DNA of 64,000 nucleotides from Taibaiella sp. (GCA_019638495.1 JAHBTQ010000005.1:62001-126000), one strand, 5' to 3'; shown: positions 1 through 9,096, numbered from the stretch's first letter. Notes: generated by a model from the sequence alone, not told the origin. Numbers and translations are program-made.

Positions 1-183
1 CTCCCTTGTGCCCTGCATACATATGAGATCCTTGTGAACTTCGTGCTACCCCTTGGCTCCCTTGAGTTTAGATTTTCGCGCGTTGCACATACCCTACCGC
101 TTGGCTTAGCCTTTAAAACTTCGTTAACACCATGCCAGTCCTCTGAATAGTCTTATTTTTACCCTCAATTAGCTTTTTTCGTT
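1..183. other. Intergenic stretch at window edge
   Basis: No convincing reading frame or RNA gene is visible. The last 60 bases before the AsmA gene are AT-rich and contain a near match to the Bacteroidota -7 box (TATTTTTA around 154-161), a possible promoter for the gene starting at 184. The first 120 bases could be the tail of something upstream of the window, but nothing was recognised. Confidence 0.4.
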
Positions 184-2898
184 ATGAAAGTAGTAAAGCG
201 TATTGTTATTGGCTTCGTGGCACTCATCGTATTGCTCATCGGCACCGCTATTATCATCCCCATATTTTTCAAGGATAAGATACTTGCGGCCGTAAAAAAG
301 GCGGCTAACGAAAACTTGAATGCCACAGTCGATTTCAAAGACCTCGACCTTTCCATATTGCGCAGTTTCCCTCGCCTGTCGGTGTCGCTCACAGGTGCCA
401 GCATCATAGGCAAGGACGACTTCAAAAGCGATACGCTCGTTGCCGCTGGTAGCATCAATGTGGCGCTCGATATCATGAAGGCGATAAATGGCGAATACGA
501 AATACTGAATATAGGACTGGACGATGCACGCATACACGCCATTGTTCTGGCCGATGGTCGTGCCAACTGGGACATCGCCAAACCATCTCCGGAAACTAAA
601 CCGTCCGAAGAGCCAAGCACACCATTTGCATTGAAGCTGAAAAAGTACTCGATATCCAAGACCTTCATTGAGTATGATGACCGCCAGGGCAAGATGCACG
701 CCATCATCCGCAACCTGGATCATAGCGGCTCCGGCGACTTTACTAGTGATGCGTTCACACTTGCCACAAAAACTACGGCTGATGCCATCACCTTTATCAA
801 CGCAGGCATTCCTTACCTGAACAAGGTGAAGACAGCCATAGACCTGGACCTGCAGATAGATAACAAGGCAAGCAAATACACCTTCAATACCGACAAGATC
901 CAGCTAAACGGTCTGAAACTATATACTAAGGGTTTCGTGCAAATGCCAGATACCAGCACTATAGCTATGGATGTGCAGTTTGGCACACCGTCTAATGACT
1001 TCAAGGACATACTGTCGCTTGTACCCGGCATCTACACTGCCGACTTTAAGGACGTAAAAACAACAGGCAAGCTAAAACTCAACGGTTTTGTGAAAGGCAA
1101 GTACACGGCCTCGCAAATGCCATCCTTCATGCTGAACCTCGCAATAGCGGACGGCTCTTTCCAGTACCCTGCGCTACCGCAGAAAGTTTCGGACATACAG
1201 GTAGACCTCCAGGTCATAAATCCGGATGGCGTTACCGACCATACTGTGGTAGATCTGAAGAAGTGCCACATTGTACTCGGCTTAGAGCCGTTCGATCTGC
1301 GCATGCTGATGCGTCAACCGGTATCAGAGCAGTGGGTGGATGCCTATGCCAAGGGCCACATAGACCTCTCCCGCATGGGCCAGTTCGTAACGCTGGAGCA
1401 GGGCACAAAAATTGCCGGCCAGGTAAACGCGGATGTCTCCTTCAAAGGCTCTATGGCGCAAGCTCAAAACAAGCAGTTCGATAAAGTAGATGCCTCCGGC
1501 ACCATCAGCATTGCCGACTTCAGCTATGTGGCTAAAGACTATCCTGATGGCGTGGCTATCAACAGCCTGCTGCTCACCTTCAACCCTAAGAACGTAACCG
1601 TATCAAACCTGCGCGGCCGCTACATGGGCACCAACTTCAGCGGATCGGGCAGCGTAGACAACCTGCTCGGCTACTACATGAGCGACCAGGCATTGAAGGG
1701 CACCTTCTCACTAGTTGCTGACCAGGTAGATGTAAATAAGTTTATGGGCACACCATCTTCCACACCGGAGCAACCTGCTGCAGCGCCGGCAACTGATCCG
1801 TTCGTAGTACCTGCAAACCTCAATGTGGATTTAAGCACTTCCATCGGCACTATAAAGTATGACGACATAACACTTACGGGTGTAAACGGTGGCCTGGCCA
1901 TTGCCAATGAGGCGGTGACGCTGAAAAACCTGTCTGGAAAGGCACTGGATGGCATGTTCCGCATGAGTGGCTCGTACTCTACCAAGGCAAACAAAAAGAA
2001 CCCTGCCATAGCGTTTGACTACAGCGTGCAGGCAGTAGATATCCAGAAGACTTATAACTCCTTTGCGACTGTGCAAAAGATGATGCCTGCAGCCAAGTAT
2101 ATGTCCGGCAAGGTTACATCAAACCTTACCGTAAATGGAAGGATGAATCCGGACATGACTCCTGACGTGAACACGCTTAGCGGCAAGGGCGACCTGATGA
2201 TGCTGGGTGGTCTGCTCAGTGGCTTTCCTATCACAGATCAGCTGGCCGATAAGCTGAAGCTTACCCAGTTCAAGACCATCAACATGCAGGATGTGAAGAT
2301 ATTCTTCACTTTTGAAAACGGTCGTGTAAGTGTGGAACCATACAAGATGAAAATCGGCAAGGATATAGAAGCGGAGATTGCCGGTAGTCACGGCTTTGAC
2401 CAGACACTGAAATATGGTGCCAACTTCGTGGTGCCTCGCTCCCTCCTGGGCAGCGCAGGTAATGCGATGCTCAACAACCTGGTGAGCCAGGCCGCCAGCA
2501 AGGGTGTACCAATAACACTGGGCGAGAAGATAAACTTCACTGCCACCATCACAGGTACCACCACCAGCCCTAAGGTAGAAACCGACCTGAAGAACATAGC
2601 CAACAATGCGCTGAACAATGTGAAGGAGGAAATTAAGAAAGTGATCGAAAAGAAAGTAGACAGCGTGAAGACAGTGGTGCGCGACACGGTTAACGCACTG
2701 AAGGAAGAAGCAAAACGCAAAGCTGAAGAGGCCCGCAAACAAGCTGAGGCAGAAGCGAAACGTCGTGCTGAAGAAGAGCTGAGGAAACAAATGGAGGCCC
2801 AGAGTAACAAGGCTAGAGAAGAGGCAGCAAAGAAAGCAGCAAAAGAAGCCGAAGAGAAAGCCAAAGAAGGACTAAAGGGTCTCTTCAAAAAGAAATAA
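184..2898 (+). CDS. AsmA-like envelope protein
   Basis: A 904-residue protein of the AsmA-like superfamily, whose members span the periplasm and are linked to outer membrane assembly or lipid transport. It begins with a single membrane segment (about residues 7-27), followed by the typical AsmA N-terminal pattern (a lysine-rich stretch, then a DFKDLDLSILRSFPRLSVSL-like motif). The long middle is beta-rich, with many alternating short hydrophobic strands, as expected for a repeating beta-groove fold. From about residue 800 the sequence changes to a very charged Ala/Lys/Glu helix, probably a coiled coil, ending in GLFKKK. A second AsmA-like gene lies convergently downstream. The first ATG is used because it precedes the membrane helix directly. 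Substrate is unknown. Confidence 0.85.
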   Translation: MKVVKRIVIGFVALIVLLIGTAIIIPIFFKDKILAAVKKAANENLNATVDFKDLDLSILRSFPRLSVSLTGASIIGKDDFKSDTLVAAGSINVALDIMKAINGEYEILNIGLDDARIHAIVLADGRANWDIAKPSPETKPSEEPSTPFALKLKKYSISKTFIEYDDRQGKMHAIIRNLDHSGSGDFTSDAFTLATKTTADAITFINAGIPYLNKVKTAIDLDLQIDNKASKYTFNTDKIQLNGLKLYTKGFVQMPDTSTIAMDVQFGTPSNDFKDILSLVPGIYTADFKDVKTTGKLKLNGFVKGKYTASQMPSFMLNLAIADGSFQYPALPQKVSDIQVDLQVINPDGVTDHTVVDLKKCHIVLGLEPFDLRMLMRQPVSEQWVDAYAKGHIDLSRMGQFVTLEQGTKIAGQVNADVSFKGSMAQAQNKQFDKVDASGTISIADFSYVAKDYPDGVAINSLLLTFNPKNVTVSNLRGRYMGTNFSGSGSVDNLLGYYMSDQALKGTFSLVADQVDVNKFMGTPSSTPEQPAAAPATDPFVVPANLNVDLSTSIGTIKYDDITLTGVNGGLAIANEAVTLKNLSGKALDGMFRMSGSYSTKANKKNPAIAFDYSVQAVDIQKTYNSFATVQKMMPAAKYMSGKVTSNLTVNGRMNPDMTPDVNTLSGKGDLMMLGGLLSGFPITDQLADKLKLTQFKTINMQDVKIFFTFENGRVSVEPYKMKIGKDIEAEIAGSHGFDQTLKYGANFVVPRSLLGSAGNAMLNNLVSQAASKGVPITLGEKINFTATITGTTTSPKVETDLKNIANNALNNVKEEIKKVIEKKVDSVKTVVRDTVNALKEEAKRKAEEARKQAEAEAKRRAEEELRKQMEAQSNKAREEAAKKAAKEAEEKAKEGLKGLFKKK

Positions 2899-2916
2899 GC
2901 AAAGCAACAACAGACT

Positions 2917-2945
2917 AAAAAGCGTCCCGAACGGGGCGCTTTTTT
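2917..2945 (+). terminator. Rho-independent terminator after AsmA gene
   Basis: A GC-rich stem (AGCGTCCCG/CGGGGCGCT, one G-U type mismatch, loop AA) is flanked by A5 and T6 runs, 18 bases after the stop codon. The A and T flanks would let it act on both strands, but the second AsmA gene ends further away. Confidence 0.85.
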
Positions 2946-2955
2946 AAGTTATATC

Positions 2956-3035
2956 ATTACCACATTACCACATTGTCGAATTGCCTCATTGTCGAATTGT
3001 CGAATTGTCGAATTACCTCATTACCGAATTTCCGA
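2956..3035. repeat. Degenerate 8-bp tandem repeat, 10 units
   Basis: Ten consecutive 8-base units are in perfect register: ATTACCAC x2, ATTGTCGA, ATTGCCTC, ATTGTCGA x3, ATTACCTC, ATTACCGA, ATTTCCGA. All units fit ATT followed by a variable base, Y, C, and two variable bases. The array fills the gap between two convergent AsmA genes and ends 10 bases before the stop of the second. Confidence 0.85.
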
Positions 3036-3045
3036 AGGCATCGCA

Positions 3046-5445
3046 CTATCTGAACCTTATCTTCAAGTCACCGTCATCATCCTTTGTAGCGCGCAGGTGC
3101 AGCACAAGGCCCTTCATGTGCCGGGCATGTCGCAGTGCCTCGTCTGTTATCATGCTGTCCTTGGCAGGGTTGCGCAGGGGCACATCTATTTCCAGGTTGG
3201 TGCCCTTGCCCGTGGTTGCATATACGCCCTTCACCATCAGGTTTATCGCCGATGACTCTATGTGCAGCGGTGGCACAAATATCCTGCCCTCCTTAATGGT
3301 CAGCCTATCGCTTATTTCTCTGAAGGCAATACTATCCATCTGCCGCCTTCTGAATAGCAGCGTGCCTATCACCTTCATGGGCGCAAACGCTACGAGCGAT
3401 CCCTCCTTCAGGGAAACGGTAGCCTCTCCGGTTACAGAACGTTTCACAGGTTTCCCATCACTATCCAGGTAACCCGTAGCATGCACATCAGCATCCAATA
3501 TACCTCCTATCTCATCATGCGTCACTGCACCCTGGCCAAAGTCATGGAAGGCTTTAAAGAATTGCTTCACAGAGACGTGCTGCACTTTGGCATCCACCTC
3601 ATACCGGTTGCGCACCTTTTCCTGCCTCACTCTTGCATTGGCGCTTATAATGCCGTTGGCATGGTTCAGCTTCGCATCCGTCAGCCGGAAGCCCGCACTA
3701 TCCAACGCCAACCTGCAGGAAATATCCGTAGCCGCAAAGTCCTGGTACATAAGTTTGTCTACCGATACGTTCAGTGATATTTCATTGTTAGCCAGTATCG
3801 CTCCCAGTTGCTGGGGTATCATGCTTACATGGTTGCCGCGTTCCTTCCGCACCTTATACTCAGGCGCTTTCAGCAGGGGCAGCAACTCTGTCAGATCTAT
3901 CGACCGGCTCTTTACATCCCAATTCATCACGATCTTTTCCGGCGATGTAAAGTACAGGTGCAGGAAGTTCTTAAATGTGCCGTGCAGACCCATGGAGCTC
4001 GTGCCGCAAGACAGGGTGAGCGTGTCGGCTATCACGTCGTCACCGGCAAAGCGTATGCGTGCGTTGGTGTTCGTTAGGGTCACGCCGCGGGGCTTGTACA
4101 CCAGCGCTGCATTGTCTATCCTCAGCATGCCCATGATATAAGGCTTTGCGGTGTCCAGCCCTTCCAGCGAGCCCTTAAATGCAATGTCAGTTTGGAGGCT
4201 CCCAGCTTTGAAAAGAAAGGCGCTTTCCCCGGCTACTTTGTTCAGTTTCGCCATGTCTGCCCTGGCAGTCAGCCTTCCTTCCAGCACCGGATTTATGAGG
4301 TCTGCAATGCTCAACGTGTCAACAGTTACATCTATACCCTCCCAGATCCCTTTCAGACCGCGAACTGTTATGAGGGCATTAGGGTCTTTATGGCCCGCAC
4401 CATGTACGCGCTCGTTATCATAGCTTCCCAGAAAGCTACAGTGCGTCACGGTTCCGGCCGGCGTAGTGAAGGTATTGTCGCGTACCTGCCAGGAAACGTG
4501 CACGTGCGGCGTATCGAGGTATGCAGCATGCCCTATCAAAGTGGCCTGCACCGCCACCCGATCTGCGAAATCAAATTCCGGTATCTTCCTCGATATACCC
4601 TTTGTTATCAGGCTCAGTGCTTCCTTGTATCTTATCCCCTTCGACCCGAAATAGAGCTCAAACCTCGCAGGCTCACCTTCTCTGAAGCTAAACTTACCAC
4701 GGGTGTCTATGCTCTCTTTATTGATACGAAGTTCCTGTAGAGGTAGTGTTATGGCATCCTCCTTCTTATCGTAAGTACATTTCAGTTTCGCTTCAAGGTG
4801 TTTACCCTCCAGGAAACTGCCCTTCTCCGTGTTAAACGCCATACTATGGATGTCGGCACTTAGCGCCACCGTCGCCTTCCACCCGTCTTTCACATGTTTC
4901 CGTTTTGCTGCAAGGTGCTTCACTTCAAAATTGAAATCCTTGTTCTTTGCCTGATGCACGATGATGATACGCATATCCGTGAGCAGCACATTGTCTATTT
5001 CAGGAGTCTTCCCTTTGCCACCTTTCTTATTTCTGCGAAAGGCGCTCATATTGCTGTACCCGGTGGTATCGGTGTACAGGCACACCTGCCCCGCGCGCAT
5101 TTCCACCTCACCTATTCGCACTTTGCCTGTTATCAGGGGTAAGGGGTTGAGCAAAATGAAAAAATGATCAGCCTTCAGTAATGTCCGGTGATGCTGTGAC
5201 CATAAACTATCTCTTATCTCCACCCGGTGCAAAGAGATGGCGACACCAGGGAAACTTGCTGCCACCCTTACCTCCGGGTGCATTATGCGCAGTTCGCCGT
5301 TTATGTGTTCGCGTAGTTGTTCTTCGACAGCGCTTACCACCTGGTCCTTGTGCGTAAAGATGAAAACAACAAGCCAGCAACAAAGAACCATAGCTAAGCC
5401 GGCCGAAATGAGGATAATTCTCAGAAGGATATTTAGCCATCGCAT
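3046..5445 (-). CDS. AsmA-like envelope protein
   Basis: A 799-residue AsmA-like protein. The N-terminus (residues 3-30) is one hydrophobic membrane segment followed by a charged helix and the motif VRVAASFPGVAISLHRVEIRD, which matches the N-terminal AsmA signature and resembles the same region of the neighbouring gene at 184-2898. The rest is beta-rich without a known catalytic motif. Unlike its neighbour it has no charged coiled-coil tail and ends in DLKIRFR. The two genes are convergent and probably ancient paralogues rather than a recent duplication, as similarity is limited. Role by family: periplasm-spanning protein for envelope lipid homeostasis; the specific job is not known. Confidence 0.8.
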   Translation of the reverse strand: MRWLNILLRIILISAGLAMVLCCWLVVFIFTHKDQVVSAVEEQLREHINGELRIMHPEVRVAASFPGVAISLHRVEIRDSLWSQHHRTLLKADHFFILLNPLPLITGKVRIGEVEMRAGQVCLYTDTTGYSNMSAFRRNKKGGKGKTPEIDNVLLTDMRIIIVHQAKNKDFNFEVKHLAAKRKHVKDGWKATVALSADIHSMAFNTEKGSFLEGKHLEAKLKCTYDKKEDAITLPLQELRINKESIDTRGKFSFREGEPARFELYFGSKGIRYKEALSLITKGISRKIPEFDFADRVAVQATLIGHAAYLDTPHVHVSWQVRDNTFTTPAGTVTHCSFLGSYDNERVHGAGHKDPNALITVRGLKGIWEGIDVTVDTLSIADLINPVLEGRLTARADMAKLNKVAGESAFLFKAGSLQTDIAFKGSLEGLDTAKPYIMGMLRIDNAALVYKPRGVTLTNTNARIRFAGDDVIADTLTLSCGTSSMGLHGTFKNFLHLYFTSPEKIVMNWDVKSRSIDLTELLPLLKAPEYKVRKERGNHVSMIPQQLGAILANNEISLNVSVDKLMYQDFAATDISCRLALDSAGFRLTDAKLNHANGIISANARVRQEKVRNRYEVDAKVQHVSVKQFFKAFHDFGQGAVTHDEIGGILDADVHATGYLDSDGKPVKRSVTGEATVSLKEGSLVAFAPMKVIGTLLFRRRQMDSIAFREISDRLTIKEGRIFVPPLHIESSAINLMVKGVYATTGKGTNLEIDVPLRNPAKDSMITDEALRHARHMKGLVLHLRATKDDDGDLKIRFR

Positions 5446-5486
5446 CGCGATGTAAAGTTATCCCGCCACTTATGCATGAGAATTGT

Positions 5487-6230
5487 TTACTTAGGTATGT
5501 TTTTTGCACCTTTCACAGTGTCCACGGCTGGTTTGATCCTTATTCGAAGGTCCTTAATCGTACGCGTGGCACATTCCGGGCAGGTAACCTGTATGCTACC
5601 ATAGGTGATTGTATCGCCATCAGGGGTTTCTGCTATGGCACGCAGTATGTTATTATTCATAAACACGCCATTCACAGGCATATCTACTTTGCCCCGAGGT
5701 ATCGTAGTCCTGAAGTTGAATTGCTTGATGCGGTATGGGTAGCTATATAACGAACCAGGAAAAAACAACCGAAGCTTTGTTTGCCGCTGTATCAGATCTT
5801 TCGGCGCTTCATTAGTTTCTATCACGCCCAATCTTGCTACTGGATCCGGGATGTCATCTGCAGTAAATTCTATGGTCTTTATAGGCTTCATTGTTCTGCT
5901 ATTGAGAATAGCAAGGCGCATCTGCTTTGCCTTTCCTTTGAAGGGCATTGCAAGCACAGCCAGGGTGTCTCCTTTTATTTCCGGCAGGCCTATTCTCAAT
6001 GACTTGTCCAGGCTCTTTAGCTTTATTTCCGTAGGCTTTATCCCATTGCCAAAGACCTCTATTGTATTGTTGCCACCGTAAAACAACAGAAGTGAGTCCT
6101 TCTTAGCACACCATTTGTTTCGTACCACTATACTATCACCCTGGGCAAACGCAGATGTTGCCGCCCCGGCGACAGCTAATCCCACCATTACTATACAGCT
6201 CATCCATCGCATAGTTTCAAAAATAGGCAT
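5487..6230 (-). CDS. Stand-alone GldM C-terminal-like secreted protein
   Basis: A 247-residue protein with a signal peptide (hydrophobic segment about residues 10-29, ending AFAQG). The body resembles the periplasmic C-terminal domains of GldM, the T9SS motor stalk. Visible features are a GNNTIEVFGNGIKP stretch like the start of a GldM beta domain, IPDPVARLG at about residue 128, a YRIKQFNF stretch, and a final RTIKDLRIRIKP strand. GldM itself is about 510 residues with a membrane helix; that part is absent here, so this is not the motor component. Such orphan GldM-C proteins may bind T9SS parts, but this is inference. Start could also be Met7. Function unknown. Confidence 0.6.
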   Translation of the reverse strand: MPIFETMRWMSCIVMVGLAVAGAATSAFAQGDSIVVRNKWCAKKDSLLLFYGGNNTIEVFGNGIKPTEIKLKSLDKSLRIGLPEIKGDTLAVLAMPFKGKAKQMRLAILNSRTMKPIKTIEFTADDIPDPVARLGVIETNEAPKDLIQRQTKLRLFFPGSLYSYPYRIKQFNFRTTIPRGKVDMPVNGVFMNNNILRAIAETPDGDTITYGSIQVTCPECATRTIKDLRIRIKPAVDTVKGAKNIPK

Positions 6231-6327
6231 CCTTGTGTAAAAGGAGCGCCATGATCTTGATGCAATGGGTGTAAGAGAAGAAATTTAAAACAGCGATATG
6301 GACTTTGATCGCCCATATCGCCGTTAG

Positions 6328-7395
6328 TTAATTAGGATTACTAAACCTTGCATCAGTGAGAAATGCCTGATCTGTAAGTGTATTCAGAAATGCAACCAGA
6401 TCTGCTTTCTCCTCATTCGTCAGATTCAGCCCACTGCCAAAGTCTGGCATATGCTCATCCAGGTTCGGACTGGTCTGTTTCACGCCAGAGCTGTAGAAAT
6501 TCACTACATCGGCCAGAGTAGCAAAACGGCCATCGTGCATATATGGGGCCGTAACCCCTATGTTGCGCAATGTCGGCACTTTGAACTTGCCCCGGTCAGT
6601 GCTGATCCCTGTGAATTTCATCTTACCATCATCGGCGGGATTTTCATCAAGTCCATTGTTTTTCAAGTCACGGTCGGTTAGCAGCGTGTTCATTAAGTGA
6701 CAGTTATTGCACAAACCCTTACCCGTGAAAATAGCAAAGCCATTTTTCTCCTGCTGACTGAACACTGTAGTATCGCCACCGTAGAAGTATTTATCAAAAC
6801 GGCTGCCAAAAGAGACCAACGTACGCTCAAACTGCGCAATGGCTTTTACCACCATATTACTGTCTATGGTCTTCGTGCCGAACGCACTAAAAAAAAGAGG
6901 CGGATATACACTACTGGCCTGCAGCTTGCGCACTACTTCCGGCCAGTTGTTAGCCATCTCTATAGGGTTGGTTACAGGGTCGTGTGCCTGCCCCTCCAGC
7001 GTGGCGCGCCTGCCATCCCAAAACAAGTGATTCTCCCACCCTGCATTCACTATTGCCATTGCGTTTCGGTTGCCGGCGGTACCGTTGGTTCCCAGGCTGA
7101 ATCGACGCGGATCGTCAAATGCATTCTCCTGCTTGTGGCAGGTGGCGCAACTCATTGTGTTGTCGTTGCTCAGCATAACCTCGTAGAACAACTTACGGCC
7201 CAGCAGTACCCCTTCTTTCGTCGTAGGGTTATCAGCCGGCTCCTGCATCTTACCTACATACTTCTCCACGTAGGCCGGCACCTCTATGGTCTGCGCAGTG
7301 GGAGCGTATACCGGGTTATTATCTGTCTTCTTATGACATGCATGAATAAGCAAAACCGTGCCGAAAATTCCGGCAATAATAATCGTCTTCCTCAT
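6328..7395 (-). CDS. Di-haem cytochrome c peroxidase (CcpA/MauG family) lipoprotein
   Basis: A 355-residue protein of the bacterial di-haem peroxidase family, which reduces hydrogen peroxide or oxidises partner proteins in the periplasm. Two c-type haem sites are visible: CATCH at residues 83-87, followed by the family motif AFDD, and CNNCH at 229-233. The motif VPTLRNIGVTAPYMHDGRF near the C-terminus is typical of the family. Residues 1-20 form a lipoprotein signal with lipobox LIHAC. The start was set at the ATG at 7395, giving this signal peptide, rather than an upstream in-frame codon that would overlap the preceding gene. It begins 5 bases after the stop of the CXXC T9SS protein, so the two are probably one transcript. 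Confidence 0.9.
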   Translation of the reverse strand: MRKTIIIAGIFGTVLLIHACHKKTDNNPVYAPTAQTIEVPAYVEKYVGKMQEPADNPTTKEGVLLGRKLFYEVMLSNDNTMSCATCHKQENAFDDPRRFSLGTNGTAGNRNAMAIVNAGWENHLFWDGRRATLEGQAHDPVTNPIEMANNWPEVVRKLQASSVYPPLFFSAFGTKTIDSNMVVKAIAQFERTLVSFGSRFDKYFYGGDTTVFSQQEKNGFAIFTGKGLCNNCHLMNTLLTDRDLKNNGLDENPADDGKMKFTGISTDRGKFKVPTLRNIGVTAPYMHDGRFATLADVVNFYSSGVKQTSPNLDEHMPDFGSGLNLTNEEKADLVAFLNTLTDQAFLTDARFSNPN

Positions 7396-7399
7396 AAGG

Positions 7400-8173
7400 C
7401 TACAGTTTGGTGAACTTTTGGATTGCCGTTGCACCTTTCTTGCCTGTGACCCTAACCATGTAAGTGCCGACCGGAAGCGACGAACAATCTGACATCGGGT
7501 TTAGTGCACCGGCAGGGAAATTGTACTCCTTCACCAGTGCACCATCAAGCCTCATCACCTGTATGCTACTTACGGGCTCTGCAGAAGTAACTTTCAGCGT
7601 ATTAGTAACCGGGTTAGGGCTAATGGAGAATGTTACACGACTTTCCACTCCTGCAACCGAAGTGCTTCCGATCGCGGCGTTAATTGCGGCCGTAATTCCC
7701 GATGGATCATTAGACGAGCTATTCTTTTTGTTGAAATGAATTGTATGCGTCGCACCACCCATTACAATAATGTGAGGCATGCCTGTTCCTCCAAAATCAT
7801 CCTCATCGATAACCTTTCCGGCATTGCCGAATATTTTCATATTGGCAGTGCTGCCGATCGAATTTGTGGTAACCCAATTTGTAAGCGACGTGCAGGTAGC
7901 ATCTCCGAGATCATCTGCTAGATAGAAACGAACTTTGCCGGGATTGCTGGTTGCAAAGCTCTGCACAGCATCGTAGGCTGCCTTGGATGGGCCAACACAT
8001 GAAGTACAAGGCATGACCCATGCAAATACTATTACCTTGCCACTATCCAATTCATTAAACAATGTATGTGAAAGCCCATTGCAATCGGATGCCGTCCAGT
8101 TAGTTGCAGTAGTCTGGGCAATAGAAGCGGCAGCTGCAAAAGTCAATGCTGCCATTGTAAACAGTTTTTTCAT
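7400..8173 (-). CDS. Secreted thioredoxin-like protein with T9SS type A sorting domain
   Basis: A 257-residue protein with a signal peptide (MKKLFTMAALTFAAAASIAQ), a thioredoxin-fold-like middle and a T9SS C-terminal sorting domain. The middle has VIVFAWVMPCTSCVGPSKAAY at about residues 48-68, where CTSC occupies the position of the thioredoxin CXXC active site, and a MPHIIVMG segment that could be the cis-Pro loop. The end has SISPNPVTNTLKV, then PVGTYMVRVTG and a final IQKFTKL strand, the pattern of a type A sorting domain. It should be exported through the T9SS to the surface or medium. It is immediately upstream of the di-haem peroxidase, suggesting a shared redox role. Confidence 0.8.
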   Translation of the reverse strand: MKKLFTMAALTFAAAASIAQTTATNWTASDCNGLSHTLFNELDSGKVIVFAWVMPCTSCVGPSKAAYDAVQSFATSNPGKVRFYLADDLGDATCTSLTNWVTTNSIGSTANMKIFGNAGKVIDEDDFGGTGMPHIIVMGGATHTIHFNKKNSSSNDPSGITAAINAAIGSTSVAGVESRVTFSISPNPVTNTLKVTSAEPVSSIQVMRLDGALVKEYNFPAGALNPMSDCSSLPVGTYMVRVTGKKGATAIQKFTKL

Positions 8174-8263
8174 TTTTCTGAAACGATTAAGTGAAAAGAA
8201 TAAGATTGAAACACGAAACTCCTCATGATGCTGTAATGCACCACAAGACCCTGTTGCAGTAAA

Positions 8264-8671
8264 TCAAATTCTGAACACTCTATTTCTCAGATAGATCGGA
8301 ATATCAGCCGGTCGTGGTGGCGACGAATTGCATGCAATGCATGGCTCACTCCGGCGATACGCTGGAGATAAGTAAGGGAATATTGGTGTCGACGAGGTAT
8401 TAATGGCAACGAAACCTGTACCATGAGCCAACACCCACTTAGCTGCGGCAGCATGTTCATGTGCGTTCTTCGCCTTTATTACCTTGTCTGTACAGCAATG
8501 AGTGTTTTTCTCATTCTCACCGCAGCAGTCTTCTTCGGTATCTTCTGTGAAACAGACGTAGCGGAAATGCCCGCCACAAAAATGAAATGAAACCGAGACT
8601 TCCACCGCGCCGGCGGTATACCCCAGCATGAGGAGTATTGTAAGAAGTCTTAGAAAAAACGATTTCACCAC
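8264..8671 (-). CDS. HYC_CC_PP-like small Cys-rich secreted protein
   Basis: About 135 residues from a GTG start at 8671. That start gives VKSFFLRLLTILLMLGYTAGA as a signal peptide and places a TATTTTTA promoter-like box just upstream. After the signal come FHFCGGH, then CC in EEDCCGE, a second CC in HCC, and a proline-rich end with SPPRP. This order matches the HYC_CC_PP family of Bacteroidota, small exported proteins often near metal or TonB genes whose function is unknown. The pattern suggests metal or disulfide chemistry. An open frame extends further upstream to 8743 with a TTG, but that part looks non-coding. Confidence 0.6.
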   Translation of the reverse strand: MVKSFFLRLLTILLMLGYTAGAVEVSVSFHFCGGHFRYVCFTEDTEEDCCGENEKNTHCCTDKVIKAKNAHEHAAAAKWVLAHGTGFVAINTSSTPIFPYLSPAYRRSEPCIACNSSPPRPADIPIYLRNRVFRI

Positions 8672-8819
8672 ATCGTAAAAATAAGAAAATATGGACAATT
8701 GTCTGTCGTCGGTGTGCATTATAACCGGTGAATGTAAACGCAAGAAAAGTCACTGCCCGCCCGAACTATCACAACTACAAGTAAAGAAAAGGTGTCAGTA
8801 TAATTTACCTAAAAAAAAA

Positions 8820-8846
8820 GCACCCTGCACTTTGAGTGCAGGGTGC
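8820..8846 (-). terminator. Rho-independent terminator
   Basis: A perfect 12-bp stem (GCACCCTGCACT/AGTGCAGGGTGC) with a 3-base loop. On the minus strand it is followed by a run of nine T. It lies 21 bases after the small protein gene 8867-9073 and would terminate that transcript. Confidence 0.9.
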
Positions 8847-8866
8847 TAGTAATAGAAAAAATATTA

Positions 8867-9073
8867 CTAGAAGTCCTTTTTAGCCACGCCGTCTTTTATC
8901 GCCTGCAGCGCCTTAGCTTCGTTCATTATCGCGGCCATCTTGTTTCCTTTGCCATCATGGCCGGATGCCATATATCCACCACGCGCAGTACGTGTGATTA
9001 CTGCATCATGCATAGGAACATTTTTCTCCTTTGTCTTGAGGCAGTATGCCTTTATCATTTTCGATGTGTCCAT
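8867..9073 (-). CDS. Small conserved protein, DUF5679-like without zinc cysteines
   Basis: A 68-residue soluble basic protein beginning MDTSKMIKAYCLKTKEK, with a later GGYMASGHDGKGNKMAAIM stretch. The layout (short beta strands, AYCLKTK at the start, GNKM in the middle) is reminiscent of the DUF5679 small zinc-ribbon family, but only one Cys remains, so no metal site is likely. The gene has its own promoter (TATATTTG at 9104-9097) and its own strong terminator, so it is a monocistronic and probably well-expressed gene. Function unknown. Confidence 0.7.
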   Translation of the reverse strand: MDTSKMIKAYCLKTKEKNVPMHDAVITRTARGGYMASGHDGKGNKMAAIMNEAKALQAIKDGVAKKDF

Positions 9074-9096
9074 ATTAAAGTGTGTTTAAGTGTTAA

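Noticed and set aside
1-183. Possible RNA gene or end of a mobile element at the window edge
   Set aside because: No fold, conserved motif or coding frame could be recognised by eye. Too short to judge.
3481-4740. Several long plus-strand frames opposite the second AsmA gene
   Set aside because: They lie wholly inside the minus-strand AsmA gene, have no family motif and no promoter; they are shadows of its codon pattern.
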